Positions 50,624-60,774 are shown, numbered from the stretch's first letter. The stretch is 64,000 nt of DNA from Porticoccaceae bacterium (GCA_902562425.1 CACETF010000004.1:62001-126000), one strand, 5' to 3'. Translations and numbers: made by a program. The notes: generated from the sequence alone by a model not told the origin.

Positions 50624-51778
50624 TCATGCCGCCTGATAGCTTATCTTATTAAATCTTCTCTGATGATAGTCTCCATCGCCGAACATAAGGTTTATCGTCA
50701 TGAGTCTCTTGACATAATGACCGATGTTGAGCTCATCAGTCATCCCCATTCCCCCATGAATTTGGATAGCCTCCTCGCCGATGAGCTTGGAGGACTTCGC
50801 TACTGATATTTTCATAGCATGCAGTGAGCGCATTCGTTCATTCTCATCATCTAAATTGCCCTCACCGAAGGCACACAATGCTCTATAAACCATGGATCGT
50901 GCTTGTTCAGCTGCCATAAAGGTATCAACCATACGATGCTGGAGGGCTTGAAAAGAGCTGATTGGGACACCAAATTGATGACGTGTCTTCGTGTACGCTA
51001 CGGTGGCTTCATTTAATACAGCCATAATGCCTATTGCCTCTGCACAGAGACCGATTAACACTTGCGGCATGATCTTTTCAACGATTCTCATGCCCTCGTC
51101 CAAATTACCTAGAAGTGCATCCGCCGGGATTTTAACATCATCAAAGTTTATATTTGCTGCCTTGTGGCCATCCATCATTCCATACGGGAGGATTGAGATC
51201 CCTCGGGTGTCTGCATCAACCATGAAAAGGCTAATCCCAGACAAATCATACTGCCCTCCAGATGTTCTCGCCGCCACAATGATGTGCGTCGCATTCGAGC
51301 CATTTAATACAACTGACTTCGAACCGTTTATACACCAGCCTTTTTTTGAATGAATAGCGGTCGTCTTCATATCTGCAATCTCAAACCGGGACTGGCGCTC
51401 AAGATAAGCGAATGCACCAAGACAATGTCCTTCGATTATCTTTGGGATAAGATCTGCGGCAATATCATTGGGTCCGCAATGCGACAACAAACCACCAAAT
51501 AACAAAATAGTGGGGACAAAAGGCTCGACAACTATTCCTTTACCCAGTTCTTCCATGATAACTGCGATGTCTTCATTGCCGCCACCATAACCGCCATAAT
51601 GCTCCGAGAAGGGTATCGAAAGCCATCCAAGGTCAGAAAATATCGCCCACGATTCAGTGCTCATTCCTTTTTCCGATGAGATGATTTTTTTTCTTGTATC
51701 AAAGTTATATTGGTCTTTTACGTATCTGGCAACGCTATCCTTCAACATTGCTTGCTCATCACTTAGTTGGAAATTCAT
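50624..51778 (-). CDS. Acyl-CoA dehydrogenase, smaller subunit
   Basis: The product has 384 residues of the acyl-CoA dehydrogenase fold, with FAYLERQSRFEI replacing the usual flavin strand, and the C-terminal block IQIHGGMGMTDELNIGHYVKR. It resembles the small subunit of paired dehydrogenases (PimD or FadE types) used on branched, dicarboxylic or steroid side chains. It follows the large-subunit gene by 23 bases; they probably form one enzyme. Confidence 0.85.
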   Translation of the reverse strand: MNFQLSDEQAMLKDSVARYVKDQYNFDTRKKIISSEKGMSTESWAIFSDLGWLSIPFSEHYGGYGGGNEDIAVIMEELGKGIVVEPFVPTILLFGGLLSHCGPNDIAADLIPKIIEGHCLGAFAYLERQSRFEIADMKTTAIHSKKGWCINGSKSVVLNGSNATHIIVAARTSGGQYDLSGISLFMVDADTRGISILPYGMMDGHKAANINFDDVKIPADALLGNLDEGMRIVEKIMPQVLIGLCAEAIGIMAVLNEATVAYTKTRHQFGVPISSFQALQHRMVDTFMAAEQARSMVYRALCAFGEGNLDDENERMRSLHAMKISVAKSSKLIGEEAIQIHGGMGMTDELNIGHYVKRLMTINLMFGDGDYHQRRFNKISYQAA

Positions 51779-51801
51779 GGGGCCTCTCTCCTCAAAGTTG
51801 G

Positions 51802-52995
51802 CTAAACTCCTAATACCATCTTGGCTATCACGTTACGTTGAACCTCATTGGACCCGCCATATATGGTTGCTGCACGTCCGAAAAGATAACCGCAACGAGC
51901 TTCTTCGGCAAAAGCATGTCCACATCCATCCTTTTGCACATTGCTTGGAATTCCGCCTCCATAGTAGGCGACAAGCTGAAGTTGGAGCTCCTGTATTGCC
52001 TGTGTTATCTCTGTTCCCTTGATCTTGAGAAGAGAGGACTCAGGACCGGGAGTTCCTCCCTCAGCCATTGCAGCTAAAACGCGAAGTTCCGTATACTCAA
52101 GGGCCATAAGCTCCGTCTCTACATCTGACATTCGCATTTGAAACAACGGATCATCAATCATTGCTCGACCACCGTTAACCTCATACTTTGCGCGCTCCTT
52201 GAGTTCAGAGAAAGCCCGTTTTGAGTCAGCCACCTCTGCCATACCAGTACGCTCATGCGCTAAAAGAGCTTTGGCATATGTCCACCCTTTGTCCTGCTCA
52301 CCAATAAGATTTTCAACAGGCACCCGCACATCCTCAAACATTACCTCATTAAGATGATGTCTCCCATCAATAGTGACTATTGGTTTGATACTAATTCCCG
52401 GAGTTTTCATGTCGATAAGTAAAAAGCTTATGCCTTGCTGCTTTCGCGTTTCTTTGCTCGTCCGAACTAAGCAAAAAATCCAGTCGGCATATTGTGCATA
52501 TGATGTCCAAATCTTGTGACCGTTAACTAGATATTCTCCATCGACCAAATCTGCTGAAGTGCTCAAAGCTGCCAAATCCGACCCCGCTCCGGGCTCCGAA
52601 TAACCCTGGCACCACCAGTCATCACTGGACAGTATTCGGGGTAAAAATTTCTTCTTTTGCTCTTCATTTCCAAAAGTGTATATCACTGGCGCAACCATGC
52701 TGATTCCAAAGGGAATGACTGCTGGTATGCCAGCAGCTCCGCGCTCAGTCTCAAAAATGAATTTTTGAGTTACGGACCAACCAGCTCCGCCGTACTCTAC
52801 CGGCCAACTGGGCGCGATCCAGCCTTTTGCATGGAGCTTCTTTTGCCACTTGACAATTGCATCTTTATAGCATTCACCATCACTAATGGTTGCTAAATTT
52901 AAACTTCCTGCCATGGAGAAATCGTATTCAGTGGCAAAAAACTCGCGCACCTCATCCCGAAAAACTAAATCTTCTTTGGTGAAAGTAACATCCAT
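51802..52995 (-). CDS. Acyl-CoA dehydrogenase, larger subunit
   Basis: The product has 397 residues. QGYSEPGAGSDLAAL and IWTSYAQYADWIF are the flavin-domain signatures, and YGGSNEVQRNVIAKMVLG closes it. ATG at 52995 follows AGGAG. It resembles the large subunit of pimeloyl-CoA or FadE-type two-part dehydrogenases. It passes electrons to ETF, whose genes are not here. Confidence 0.88.
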   Translation of the reverse strand: MDVTFTKEDLVFRDEVREFFATEYDFSMAGSLNLATISDGECYKDAIVKWQKKLHAKGWIAPSWPVEYGGAGWSVTQKFIFETERGAAGIPAVIPFGISMVAPVIYTFGNEEQKKKFLPRILSSDDWWCQGYSEPGAGSDLAALSTSADLVDGEYLVNGHKIWTSYAQYADWIFCLVRTSKETRKQQGISFLLIDMKTPGISIKPIVTIDGRHHLNEVMFEDVRVPVENLIGEQDKGWTYAKALLAHERTGMAEVADSKRAFSELKERAKYEVNGGRAMIDDPLFQMRMSDVETELMALEYTELRVLAAMAEGGTPGPESSLLKIKGTEITQAIQELQLQLVAYYGGGIPSNVQKDGCGHAFAEEARCGYLFGRAATIYGGSNEVQRNVIAKMVLGV

Positions 52996-53971
52996 TTTAA
53001 CTTCTCCTATATACTTTAAAGTGCGGATAAATAAAAAAGTCAGCGATGAGCATTTTTGATTATATTATAATTATTACGTTCCAATCATACAAAAACTACA
53101 TCTCTTTCCTAGATATCCATGTTGAGGATAATAAACATTTTTATCAGGTCGACAATATCTATCCACGCAAGGATACGTTCTCAATGCAAATACTGGTTAA
53201 TCTTGGACTGAATACCAATCGTCAGGTATGTATTATTTCTGCGAACCATGGCTAGCTGAGGGGTGTAGCTCACTGGAGCGAACTTTACTCTCCTGAACCG
53301 GTTCCCGAGTGATCATAACGCTAAAAATCATGTTGCTTACGCCCATCAATGATTTTCACCTCCCTTGATTTGTGGGGGCAACCTATAAATTGTTTTCCAT
53401 AATCCTCTCCATGATTCATTTTTTGACTCTCGTTACAACCCTCAGACTCATCTCTGTCAGTTTTATTGAAGGGTTAATCGGAAATATGAGTCTCTTGCTA
53501 TTAGTGAGCCATCGCTCTTTCCCGCAAGTCATCAGTTAACAAGACGTTATCGGGATTTTCCCTAAATTTTAAAATATTATTTCGCATCTAGTGAAAGTCT
53601 CCATTTTATCTACAACCACATTTTTTCTCCAATCCTAAATCGCCTTTCACCGCAGGGAGACTGACTAAATAAGCCGATACCATAGGCTAAAATTGAAAGA
53701 TATTACAACAATTCCCCACCTAGCAAGTGCAGCACCATGTATCCTCCTCGCCTTGGGTGAATTAAGTTTTAGGCTTCCTTTTTGATGGAGACAATGACTG
53801 GCATGAGCTGATCTTCCTTTTTCATGTGAGTCCAAACGAGGGACTATAAATCATCACTCTGATATGTGATTTACCATAAGCGTTACTCGCCTTTAGCAAG
53901 TACATTCTAGACTAGATAGCCGTTGTTGGCTCATGCAAATTCATTCAAAACAAATAAATCGATGCGGGTGA
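52996..53971. other. Long gap between dehydrogenase and GST genes
   Basis: About 980 bases with no supported large gene. The only signal I find is a short frame with a strong ribosome site (53233-53346, minus), given separately. Confidence 0.5.
53233..53346 (-). CDS. Possible 37-residue peptide with a strong Shine-Dalgarno site
   Basis: GGGAGGTGA lies about nine bases before the ATG at 53346. The frame ends TAA at 53233 and encodes MGVSNMIFSVMITREP followed by a polar tail. No family is seen. The ribosome site is better than chance would usually give, but the peptide may be a remnant of a decayed gene. Confidence 0.3.
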   Translation of the reverse strand: MGVSNMIFSVMITREPVQESKVRSSELHPSASHGSQK

Positions 53972-54583
53972 TCACAACGAACATGCTTTTATAAATGCAG
54001 GACGCGTCTTAAGGCGCACGTAATAAGCCTCGGTGTACTCCTTGAAACCCTCTCGGAGACCCAAGGTTTCCGCGAACAATAGTGCGAAACCTACACTTAT
54101 GTCAGCAATTGTAAATCGATCCGCACATAAAAATTCTCGTTTTTTCACCACGCTCTCAAGAGATCGCAGCCGAGAAAAAAACCACTGTGAATAATCCTGT
54201 ACCACTTGCGTGTGACGACGCTCTTTCGGCTCCAGCTGCGAGTACCGCAACACCAATGTCTGTGGAAAAGTAAGAGTTGCATCGCTTCGGTGAAGCCAAT
54301 TCAAGTAGGGACCATAATCTGGCTCATTAAGACCAACGGATAGTGAGGTAGGCCCATATCGGTCGACAAGATACTGGCAGATACCAGACGACTCCGTCAT
54401 CTCGACAAAACCATCTGTAAAAAAAGGCACAGTGCCAATGGGATTTATATCGGTATACCCCGAGTGAAGAAAACGAGGAGGGAATTTCATGCAGACTAAC
54501 TCATAATCAAGCCCCATCTCCTCCATCGTCCAGAGCGGCCTTATCGATCGCGATAAACTGCAATGCCATAGTTTCAAAACCAT
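53972..54583 (-). CDS. Glutathione S-transferase family protein
   Basis: The product has 203 residues. The N-terminal thioredoxin fold has LWHCSLSRSIRPLWTMEE (Ser as possible glutathione-activating residue) and NPIGTVPFFTDG with the cis-Pro, then FVEMTESSGICQYL. The C-terminal helical domain contains RFTIADISVGFAL. ATG follows GGAGGTAATG. It may detoxify electrophilic acyl intermediates; substrate unknown. Confidence 0.88.
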   Translation of the reverse strand: MVLKLWHCSLSRSIRPLWTMEEMGLDYELVCMKFPPRFLHSGYTDINPIGTVPFFTDGFVEMTESSGICQYLVDRYGPTSLSVGLNEPDYGPYLNWLHRSDATLTFPQTLVLRYSQLEPKERRHTQVVQDYSQWFFSRLRSLESVVKKREFLCADRFTIADISVGFALLFAETLGLREGFKEYTEAYYVRLKTRPAFIKACSL

Positions 54584-54724
54584 ATTTAATCATTACCTCC
54601 TATAAAAGCATCTATTGCTTGGCAAGTCGCGCCAGCAAAACAAACATCTTACGTTGCGACTTCGGGGTCGGGGGACACAAGATATACTTAGCTCTGCCAT
54701 GAGCCGTTATGCAAGTACCTGAAT

Positions 54725-55051
54725 TTATCCCATCACCTCAATTGCCCTTGGAGCAAGCCTTGAAAAGGCTAGTCCCTCTTGTTGAAAAGACATGACAAAG
54801 GACAGATTTTCGCTGAGAAATCTGAATCTTTGATCCACATCTCCTGCTCGGCTCGATTTCACCGCTCTGACAGCTGGATCGCCTGATAAATTAGTCTCAC
54901 TTAGAAATCTCGGATGGAGACTAATTGCCTTGTTTTTAAGACCCACATGAACGGCGTCACGGACCGCACCAAAATTGACTGCAACCGTCCAATAACACAA
55001 AGTATTTGCCGTCCGAATAACCTTGCAAGCCATCATGACGCGGTTCGCCAC
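54725..55051 (-). CDS. Uncertain hypothetical frame
   Basis: 108 codons from GTG, starting 15 bases after the hydratase stop on the same strand. I do not recognise it, and the composition is mixed. A frame on the other strand overlaps part of it. It may be a short real gene or remnant coding sequence. Confidence 0.25.
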   Translation of the reverse strand: MANRVMMACKVIRTANTLCYWTVAVNFGAVRDAVHVGLKNKAISLHPRFLSETNLSGDPAVRAVKSSRAGDVDQRFRFLSENLSFVMSFQQEGLAFSRLAPRAIEVMG

Positions 55052-55066
55052 AATGATATAAATGAT

Positions 55067-55906
55067 TCAGAGACTGCTCTCTTCATTCAAATTAGACACC
55101 CAATAGGGTTTACGCTTTTCAACAAAAGCCGAGACTCCCTCTCGCCCCTCTCGACCGAGAATGCATCGAGCGAAACGTTCTGCAGCAAAGTCAAGAGCCT
55201 CACTCCTAGGTTTTCGTAAGGTCTCGAAAAGAATCGATTTTGTTACCGCATTTGCCTCAGGCGCGCATGCCGAAATTTGATGCAGTATCTTCGCACACTT
55301 GGCCTCAAGCTCATCTACACTCGTAGCATGATCATGCGCGATTCCAAGCGCAACCGCATCATCCCCATTAAATCGGGCACCAGTTAGCATCAATCGGCGT
55401 GCCTGCGTCAGCCCCACACGTTCTGTTACAAATGGAGCTATCTGTGCTGGAGGAATACCCAAAGTAGTCTCACTTAAACGGAAACGGGCATCACTCATTA
55501 CGAGCGTCACATCGGCAACACAAGCAAGGCCCAGGCCACCTCCGATCGCAGAACCCTCGACCAATATGATTACCACCTGAGGCTGCTCATTGAGTTGACT
55601 CATCAAGAACCCAAAGGACCGATTACCCATCGCAGCATCAATAGCACTCCCCCGTTGAGCTACCGATTGAAAGTCTTTTAAATCTGCTCCAGCACAGAAG
55701 ACTCCGTCCTTTCCACGCAATACAATCGTTCTGATGGTCCGGTCATTCTCAACTTGTTTGAGGGTACCACATAACCCCTCGGTCATTTCAATTGAGAGGG
55801 CATTCTTGACCTCAGGCCGATTAAGCCAGATCGTTAGATTCCCGCCTTTTCGTTCAAGAATTAAGTTATCCGTACCCGAAAGCTGACTTCTACTGACCTG
55901 TGTCAT
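55067..55906 (-). CDS. Enoyl-CoA hydratase/isomerase family protein
   Basis: The product has 279 residues from the ATG at 55906, chosen because GGAGGAG lies just before it. Crotonase fold: RGKDGVFCAGADLKDF, GSAIGGGLGLACVADVTL for the oxyanion hole, and a Glu in RLSETTLGIPPAQIAPFV. It hydrates or isomerises enoyl-CoA. It belongs with the acyl-CoA dehydrogenases of this region. Confidence 0.9.
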   Translation of the reverse strand: MTQVSRSQLSGTDNLILERKGGNLTIWLNRPEVKNALSIEMTEGLCGTLKQVENDRTIRTIVLRGKDGVFCAGADLKDFQSVAQRGSAIDAAMGNRSFGFLMSQLNEQPQVVIILVEGSAIGGGLGLACVADVTLVMSDARFRLSETTLGIPPAQIAPFVTERVGLTQARRLMLTGARFNGDDAVALGIAHDHATSVDELEAKCAKILHQISACAPEANAVTKSILFETLRKPRSEALDFAAERFARCILGREGREGVSAFVEKRKPYWVSNLNEESSL

Positions 55907-56277
55907 AATCTCCTCCATAAATTTGTGGCAAAGCGACAATCGCGGTGTAACGAAGCCGTCTCTACGCAGCGTTCAAGGTCGCGCCTTGTTGACGTTTTGA
56001 AAAAAAATCGAAGCATAAATCTAAAATATCTTGGTTCAATCATTTATTCGTCCGTGTAATGGCTAGAAGTGTTAAATGCACCAAACTAACCACTTAAGTG
56101 TTTTTCTAAGATTTCCTAATACACCTGATGCGCCTGCCTTATCCGTCTCATTGCCCATTCAAACAGTCTTAAGCTATGACCATCGACATAGTCTAAGCAG
56201 AGAGTTTATCACCCACCACACCCATGTGTGTATTTTGGCGGGTGTTTGGAAAATCGAGATACATTATTAACTTGCTC
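55907..56277. other. Gap downstream of the Aas-like fusion gene
   Basis: About 370 bases. A 64-codon plus-strand frame here lacks a ribosome site and a family, and I leave it out. It should contain the hydratase promoter. Confidence 0.5.
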
Positions 56278-59200
56278 CTATTGGAGCTCAATTGCCATCG
56301 AGCGTGCTCTTCGCACATCGGCCTTCCCACTACCAAGAAGAGGAATTGAATCAACAACCTGGTACTCAGATGGAAGCATGAGAGCCTGGCAACCAAGGTC
56401 TAACATCTTTTTGCGAATTGAAGTCAGGTCGAGCTCTTGATCACTGACAAGGACAATTTTTTCACCCCTCACGGGGTCAGGTAACCCAACCGCAATTATT
56501 CCAACTCCCTCTAATATAACACTTCTAAGAGCACGCTCGACTGCCGTTAAGCTGATCATTTCACCTCTTATTTTTACAAAGCGAGAATAGCGATCTATAA
56601 TAGTAAGAAAGCCATCTTCGTCGATCATTCCTTTATCTCCGCTCACATACCATCGAAAACCGTCGATCTCCTTGATGACTCCTTTTGTTTTCTCAGGCTC
56701 GCCAAGGTAACCTTGCATGACTTGTGGTCCACCGATCAACACCATACCAGCATCACCAATAGGTAGTTCGTCGAATGTTTCTGGATCCACGATCATACAA
56801 CTAGTCCCGGGCAGTGGCATACCTACGGTTCCGAGTTGACTACCCTTTTGAATTTTCAGCCTGGTTGGTTCCAATTGATCCGGTAAATTACACGTAGCTA
56901 CTGGTGAGGTTTCGGTGGTCCCGTAACCCTCCAGAACTGCTTTGCCAAACTTAACCTGAAAATCCTGACGTACTCTATCATCGAGCTTCTCGGCCCCAGA
57001 AACAACAAGACGAAGGCTATCTAATAGCAGAGGATGAATCTTTTGATTCTGATTATACAGCCTCAATAATGATGAAGTGGCGCACATAATGCTTACTCCG
57101 TGCCGGGAAATTGATTTTGCGGTCGAAAGAGCGTCTGTTGGGTCAGGCTGGCAAACCAGAGGAATCCCCTCAATTAGCGGAAGAAAAGTAGTAACATTTA
57201 GTCCGAAAGCATGAAACAACGGTAGCGAACCCATCATTACATCATTAGGCTGAGCATTAACAATCTCAGAAACTTGTTTAATATTCGCCATTATATTTTT
57301 GTGCGTAAGAGAAATCCCTTTGGGAGATCCCTCACTGCCACTTGAAAACAGAATTGCTGCGACTTTATCCGTATTCTCGTTACGACTATAAAGTAGTCTC
57401 ACAAAATTTTCGGGTAAAAACTTAATCATTATCCAATAGAAACCCAGTTCTAATTTGGGTATTTCTTTAACCAACTCCTCCAAATGTATCAGTTCTTGGC
57501 CTTTGAAGGCCGCTCGGATATCGATGCCGCGTGCCTTAAGTTTTTTTAGAAAGGTGCTTGATGTCAAAATTACTTTAATTTCTGCGGTCTCGCAGGCGGC
57601 TTTAATATCCAAAAAATTAGATGTGTAATTGAGATTCACCACCGTCTTTCCCGCCAATAAAGTTCCCATATTTGCCAATGCTGCCCCCCCACTTGAGGGC
57701 AATAATAGACCAACATTTTGGTTTACCACTTTTTTTGAGACTCTTGCAGAAATAGCAATCGCAGCGCACAAAGCACGAATAGCGGTAAGGGGCTTCGATC
57801 CCTCGTCGACTAAACTGGGAAGGTTTTTTGATCTTTTTACACTAGTGATCCAGGCGTCTTGAAGCGTTGGCAACGTCTCCACATGTGTTTGCCACGACGC
57901 CACGGACAGTCGTAAAACCTCACGCTTGACGACTCCGACTGACACATCATTGGCTAAAGGTGATCCAAAAGTTACCACAAGCTCTCTCAATGGGCTATAC
58001 GAGTAACTCTCTCTCAAGCGAGTCGAAGACATTGAAAATTGACTACCACGGAGACCCTGGAGATAAAATGGAACAATTACATAGGTATATTTAACTAATG
58101 AGTGTACTCGCTCAAAACCTTTTCGAAACTGCACAAGATGTCCTGTTCTTGAAATTGTACCCTCCGGAAAAATGCAAACAACTTCTCCCAAATCTAGTAA
58201 CAGAGAAATCTTAGAAAGGGCCTCATTTCCCCCGCCTCCGACTTCAATGGGTACAGCGCCAAAAATCTTTGCAATCCAATTTATATACCAACGATCGTAG
58301 ATAGATTTTTCCATCACGAACCGAATAGGTCTAGGAGCTGCGATCTGGAGAATAGCCCAATCTATCCAGCTTACATGATTTCCCAGAAGAAGAACCCCGC
58401 CTTGCTCGGGGATAGAATTCAACCCCGACACTTTTATTTTATAATGTCGTTTAACTATCGAGCTTAAAATAAACCTGACCAAGCTCTGAGGCAGTTTTAA
58501 CACAGTAAAAATACAGCCCGTCAGAGCAACAACGGCTATAATCGGAAACAAATAATCAGACACTCCCAAGATGGTGAGCACACAGGTCAACATTAAGAAA
58601 GTTGTCATTGCTATATTTTGGAGGAAATTATTCCCAGCTATGACCGTGCCCAGTTCCTCCGAGCGCGCATTGAACTGAATCAATGCATTGAGCGGAACAA
58701 TGAACAAACCACCTGCAATTCCCATTACAAAAAAATTAACCGCATGCACCCAAATCACATTAATGTGTATCACCAAAAAAAGTCCTATGCAGATACCCAT
58801 CGCACCAATCGGTATTAGTCCAGTTTCTATGTAACCCCGAGACCAGCGCATTGCAAGGAAAGATCCCAATGCAATTCCGACACCGCTGGATGCAATCGTT
58901 CCATTTATAATTCGGGTATCGGTTATTCCAAGGACCTGTTCGGCAAAATTCCCAAAGGCCGCCAACTGCACCTGACCCACAGCCCAGAACACCGCCAGGC
59001 CAAGGACAGATAACCGAATGATTTTGTTGGACATTAATGGTTTTAGTGACCTTATTGCCGCGCGCCCTGAAAAATGCTCAACTGGTCTAAACTCAGATTT
59101 AGTCCCAAAATCGAGTGTCGGCAGTCGATAGCAAAGAAGCACCTCCAGCAGACTAGTTGCTACTAAAAGCCACCCGATTGGTGCAACTGCGACCAAAACA

Positions 59201-59724
59201 TCTGCCTCAGTGACTGCTTCACTCCTGTAGAAGTTTTCAAACACCTGTGAAAAAAGAAAGGTGCTAACTAAAATTGCGCAAATAACAGTAGCCTGCGCTA
59301 GCCCATTTCCCTCTGCAAGACGGTCTTTTCCGAATAATGATTTTATGTATCCGGATTTAGCTGGCGAATAAATAGCACTTTGCATCGCTAAGATAAAAGT
59401 CATCACAAAAGCAATCCAGAATTGCCCAGTGTAGTAACAAAAAGTTATTGCAAGCGTTACTCCAACTGCGAAAGCCGCTGAAACACGCATTACAACATTT
59501 TTTGGGAATCTATCTCCGGCAAATCCCGCAGGTGTAAATAATATAATAAATGGAAGAAGGATCAGTGCATTAAGTATTGCAGTCAGAATAATCTGATGGT
59601 CACCATCGTACACTTTCAAAATTGTGTTCTGAATGGTGATCTTATGCCCAAGATCTAGGAACGCGTTTAAAAACACCACCATTAGGTAGGAGAGCGCGCC
59701 CTTTGTTCTCATTATTTGACTCAT
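56278..59724 (-). CDS. Three-domain fusion: LplT-type transporter, PlsC acyltransferase, acyl-ACP/CoA ligase
   Basis: The product has 1148 residues. Residues 1-420 form an MFS transporter of 10-12 helices like LplT (lysophospholipid flipping). 430-630 form a PlsC domain with H450-x4-D455 (NHVSWID) and FPEGT at 519-523. 640-1148 form an adenylate-forming ligase with FSSGSEGSPKG (793-803), GYGTTETS (933-940) and KIRGEMI. In E. coli LplT and Aas are separate proteins that import and reacylate lysophospholipids; here both jobs are in one chain. ATG at 59724 follows GAGGAGG. Confidence 0.93.
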   Translation of the reverse strand: MSQIMRTKGALSYLMVVFLNAFLDLGHKITIQNTILKVYDGDHQIILTAILNALILLPFIILFTPAGFAGDRFPKNVVMRVSAAFAVGVTLAITFCYYTGQFWIAFVMTFILAMQSAIYSPAKSGYIKSLFGKDRLAEGNGLAQATVICAILVSTFLFSQVFENFYRSEAVTEADVLVAVAPIGWLLVATSLLEVLLCYRLPTLDFGTKSEFRPVEHFSGRAAIRSLKPLMSNKIIRLSVLGLAVFWAVGQVQLAAFGNFAEQVLGITDTRIINGTIASSGVGIALGSFLAMRWSRGYIETGLIPIGAMGICIGLFLVIHINVIWVHAVNFFVMGIAGGLFIVPLNALIQFNARSEELGTVIAGNNFLQNIAMTTFLMLTCVLTILGVSDYLFPIIAVVALTGCIFTVLKLPQSLVRFILSSIVKRHYKIKVSGLNSIPEQGGVLLLGNHVSWIDWAILQIAAPRPIRFVMEKSIYDRWYINWIAKIFGAVPIEVGGGGNEALSKISLLLDLGEVVCIFPEGTISRTGHLVQFRKGFERVHSLVKYTYVIVPFYLQGLRGSQFSMSSTRLRESYSYSPLRELVVTFGSPLANDVSVGVVKREVLRLSVASWQTHVETLPTLQDAWITSVKRSKNLPSLVDEGSKPLTAIRALCAAIAISARVSKKVVNQNVGLLLPSSGGAALANMGTLLAGKTVVNLNYTSNFLDIKAACETAEIKVILTSSTFLKKLKARGIDIRAAFKGQELIHLEELVKEIPKLELGFYWIMIKFLPENFVRLLYSRNENTDKVAAILFSSGSEGSPKGISLTHKNIMANIKQVSEIVNAQPNDVMMGSLPLFHAFGLNVTTFLPLIEGIPLVCQPDPTDALSTAKSISRHGVSIMCATSSLLRLYNQNQKIHPLLLDSLRLVVSGAEKLDDRVRQDFQVKFGKAVLEGYGTTETSPVATCNLPDQLEPTRLKIQKGSQLGTVGMPLPGTSCMIVDPETFDELPIGDAGMVLIGGPQVMQGYLGEPEKTKGVIKEIDGFRWYVSGDKGMIDEDGFLTIIDRYSRFVKIRGEMISLTAVERALRSVILEGVGIIAVGLPDPVRGEKIVLVSDQELDLTSIRKKMLDLGCQALMLPSEYQVVDSIPLLGSGKADVRRARSMAIELQ

Positions 59725-59967
59725 CTATCCTCCTCAAATGACCATCCATAATTAACTGGCCAATAAATAGCGTTTTGATAGTCCTTTTCGCTTCTCGAAC
59801 GAAATAAAAAACTTTCAGATATAGTTTTTTTGATCCCGTTTTGAAACGTCACGCAAATTTTAAAGGAGAGTATGGCACAACAACGTAAAAACATGTCAGT
59901 ATGTTTAGATTTAAAATGTCATAAGCACAAAAAACATTAAGATCTATACAAATAGGGAATGTAACCA

Positions 59968-60747
59968 ATGGATCTGGGTATTGCTGGGAAAAAAGCGCTT
60001 GTTTGTGGCTCCTCTAGAGGGTTAGGCTTTGCGTGCGCCTCAGCTCTCGCACAAGCGGGAGTAGAAGTAACTTTGAATGGACGAGACCGTCAAAGCCTTA
60101 CAGCAGGAGCGAAAAAAATTTTTGAAACGCGTAATAGAAAAGTTCAAATAGCAGTTGCTGATATTGGAACCGAATTAGGACAAAATGCTGTATTAGCGAA
60201 ATGTCCTAATCCCGATATATTAATCAACAACAATGGTGGTCCGCCTTTCGTTGAATTCCAGTCCTTGAGTAAGAGTGATATAGAAAAGGGTCTTCAAATG
60301 AACATGATAACACCTATAAGGATGATACAAAAAACTCTCGATTCTATGGTTGCCAAGGGATTCGGACGGATTATTAACATTACCTCTGTATCGGTAAAAA
60401 TGCCAATCCAAGGTCTAGATCTTTCCAGCGGAGCGCGAGCAGGCCTCTCCTCTTTTTTAGCTGGGGTTTCACGCTCTGTAGCCCACAGAGGTGTGACTAT
60501 TAATCAGCTCTTGCCTGGATATTTTTTAACAGGAAGATTAAAAGAGGGATTTAGAGTAAATGCAGAGAAAAATGGAGTTCCGGAAGATGAAATTTCACAC
60601 AGTATGATTCAGCAAGTCCCAGCCAAACGTCTCGGCGAACCTGAAGAATTTGGGCAGACTTGTGCTTTTTTGTGCAGCAAATTCGCTGGCTACATTACTG
60701 GACAAAATATTTTAATCGATGGAGGTCTTCAAAAAAGCGCCTTTTGA
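59968..60747 (+). CDS. Short-chain dehydrogenase/reductase lacking the YxxxK pair
   Basis: The product has 259 residues. CGSSRGLGFACA is the nucleotide loop, INNNGGPP and ITSVSVKM follow. The usual Tyr-x3-Lys is replaced by the sequence DLSSGARAGLSSF, as in a subgroup where Ser and Arg take those places. FLCSKFAGYITGQNILIDGG closes the fold. The reaction cannot be told. It converges with the NYN gene 15 bases on. Confidence 0.85.
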   Translation: MDLGIAGKKALVCGSSRGLGFACASALAQAGVEVTLNGRDRQSLTAGAKKIFETRNRKVQIAVADIGTELGQNAVLAKCPNPDILINNNGGPPFVEFQSLSKSDIEKGLQMNMITPIRMIQKTLDSMVAKGFGRIINITSVSVKMPIQGLDLSSGARAGLSSFLAGVSRSVAHRGVTINQLLPGYFLTGRLKEGFRVNAEKNGVPEDEISHSMIQQVPAKRLGEPEEFGQTCAFLCSKFAGYITGQNILIDGGLQKSAF

Positions 60748-60749
60748 AT

Positions 60750-60774
60750 CACTCTGTTCTTATCACAGAGAGTG
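60750..60774. terminator. Imperfect hairpin between convergent genes
   Basis: CACTCTGT pairs with ACAGAGAGTG with a two-base bulge, between the SDR and NYN stops. A T tract is visible only weakly. Confidence 0.3.

Noticed and set aside
53046-53255. 69-codon plus-strand frame
   Set aside because: No good ribosome site, low-complexity Ile/Tyr-rich sequence, no family; overlaps the opposite-strand frame with a far better ribosome site.
54914-55219. 101-codon plus-strand frame
   Set aside because: Antisense to the real enoyl-CoA hydratase gene over much of its length; its codons mirror that gene.
56076-56270. 64-codon plus-strand frame in the gap after the fusion gene
   Set aside because: No ribosome site and no recognisable pattern.
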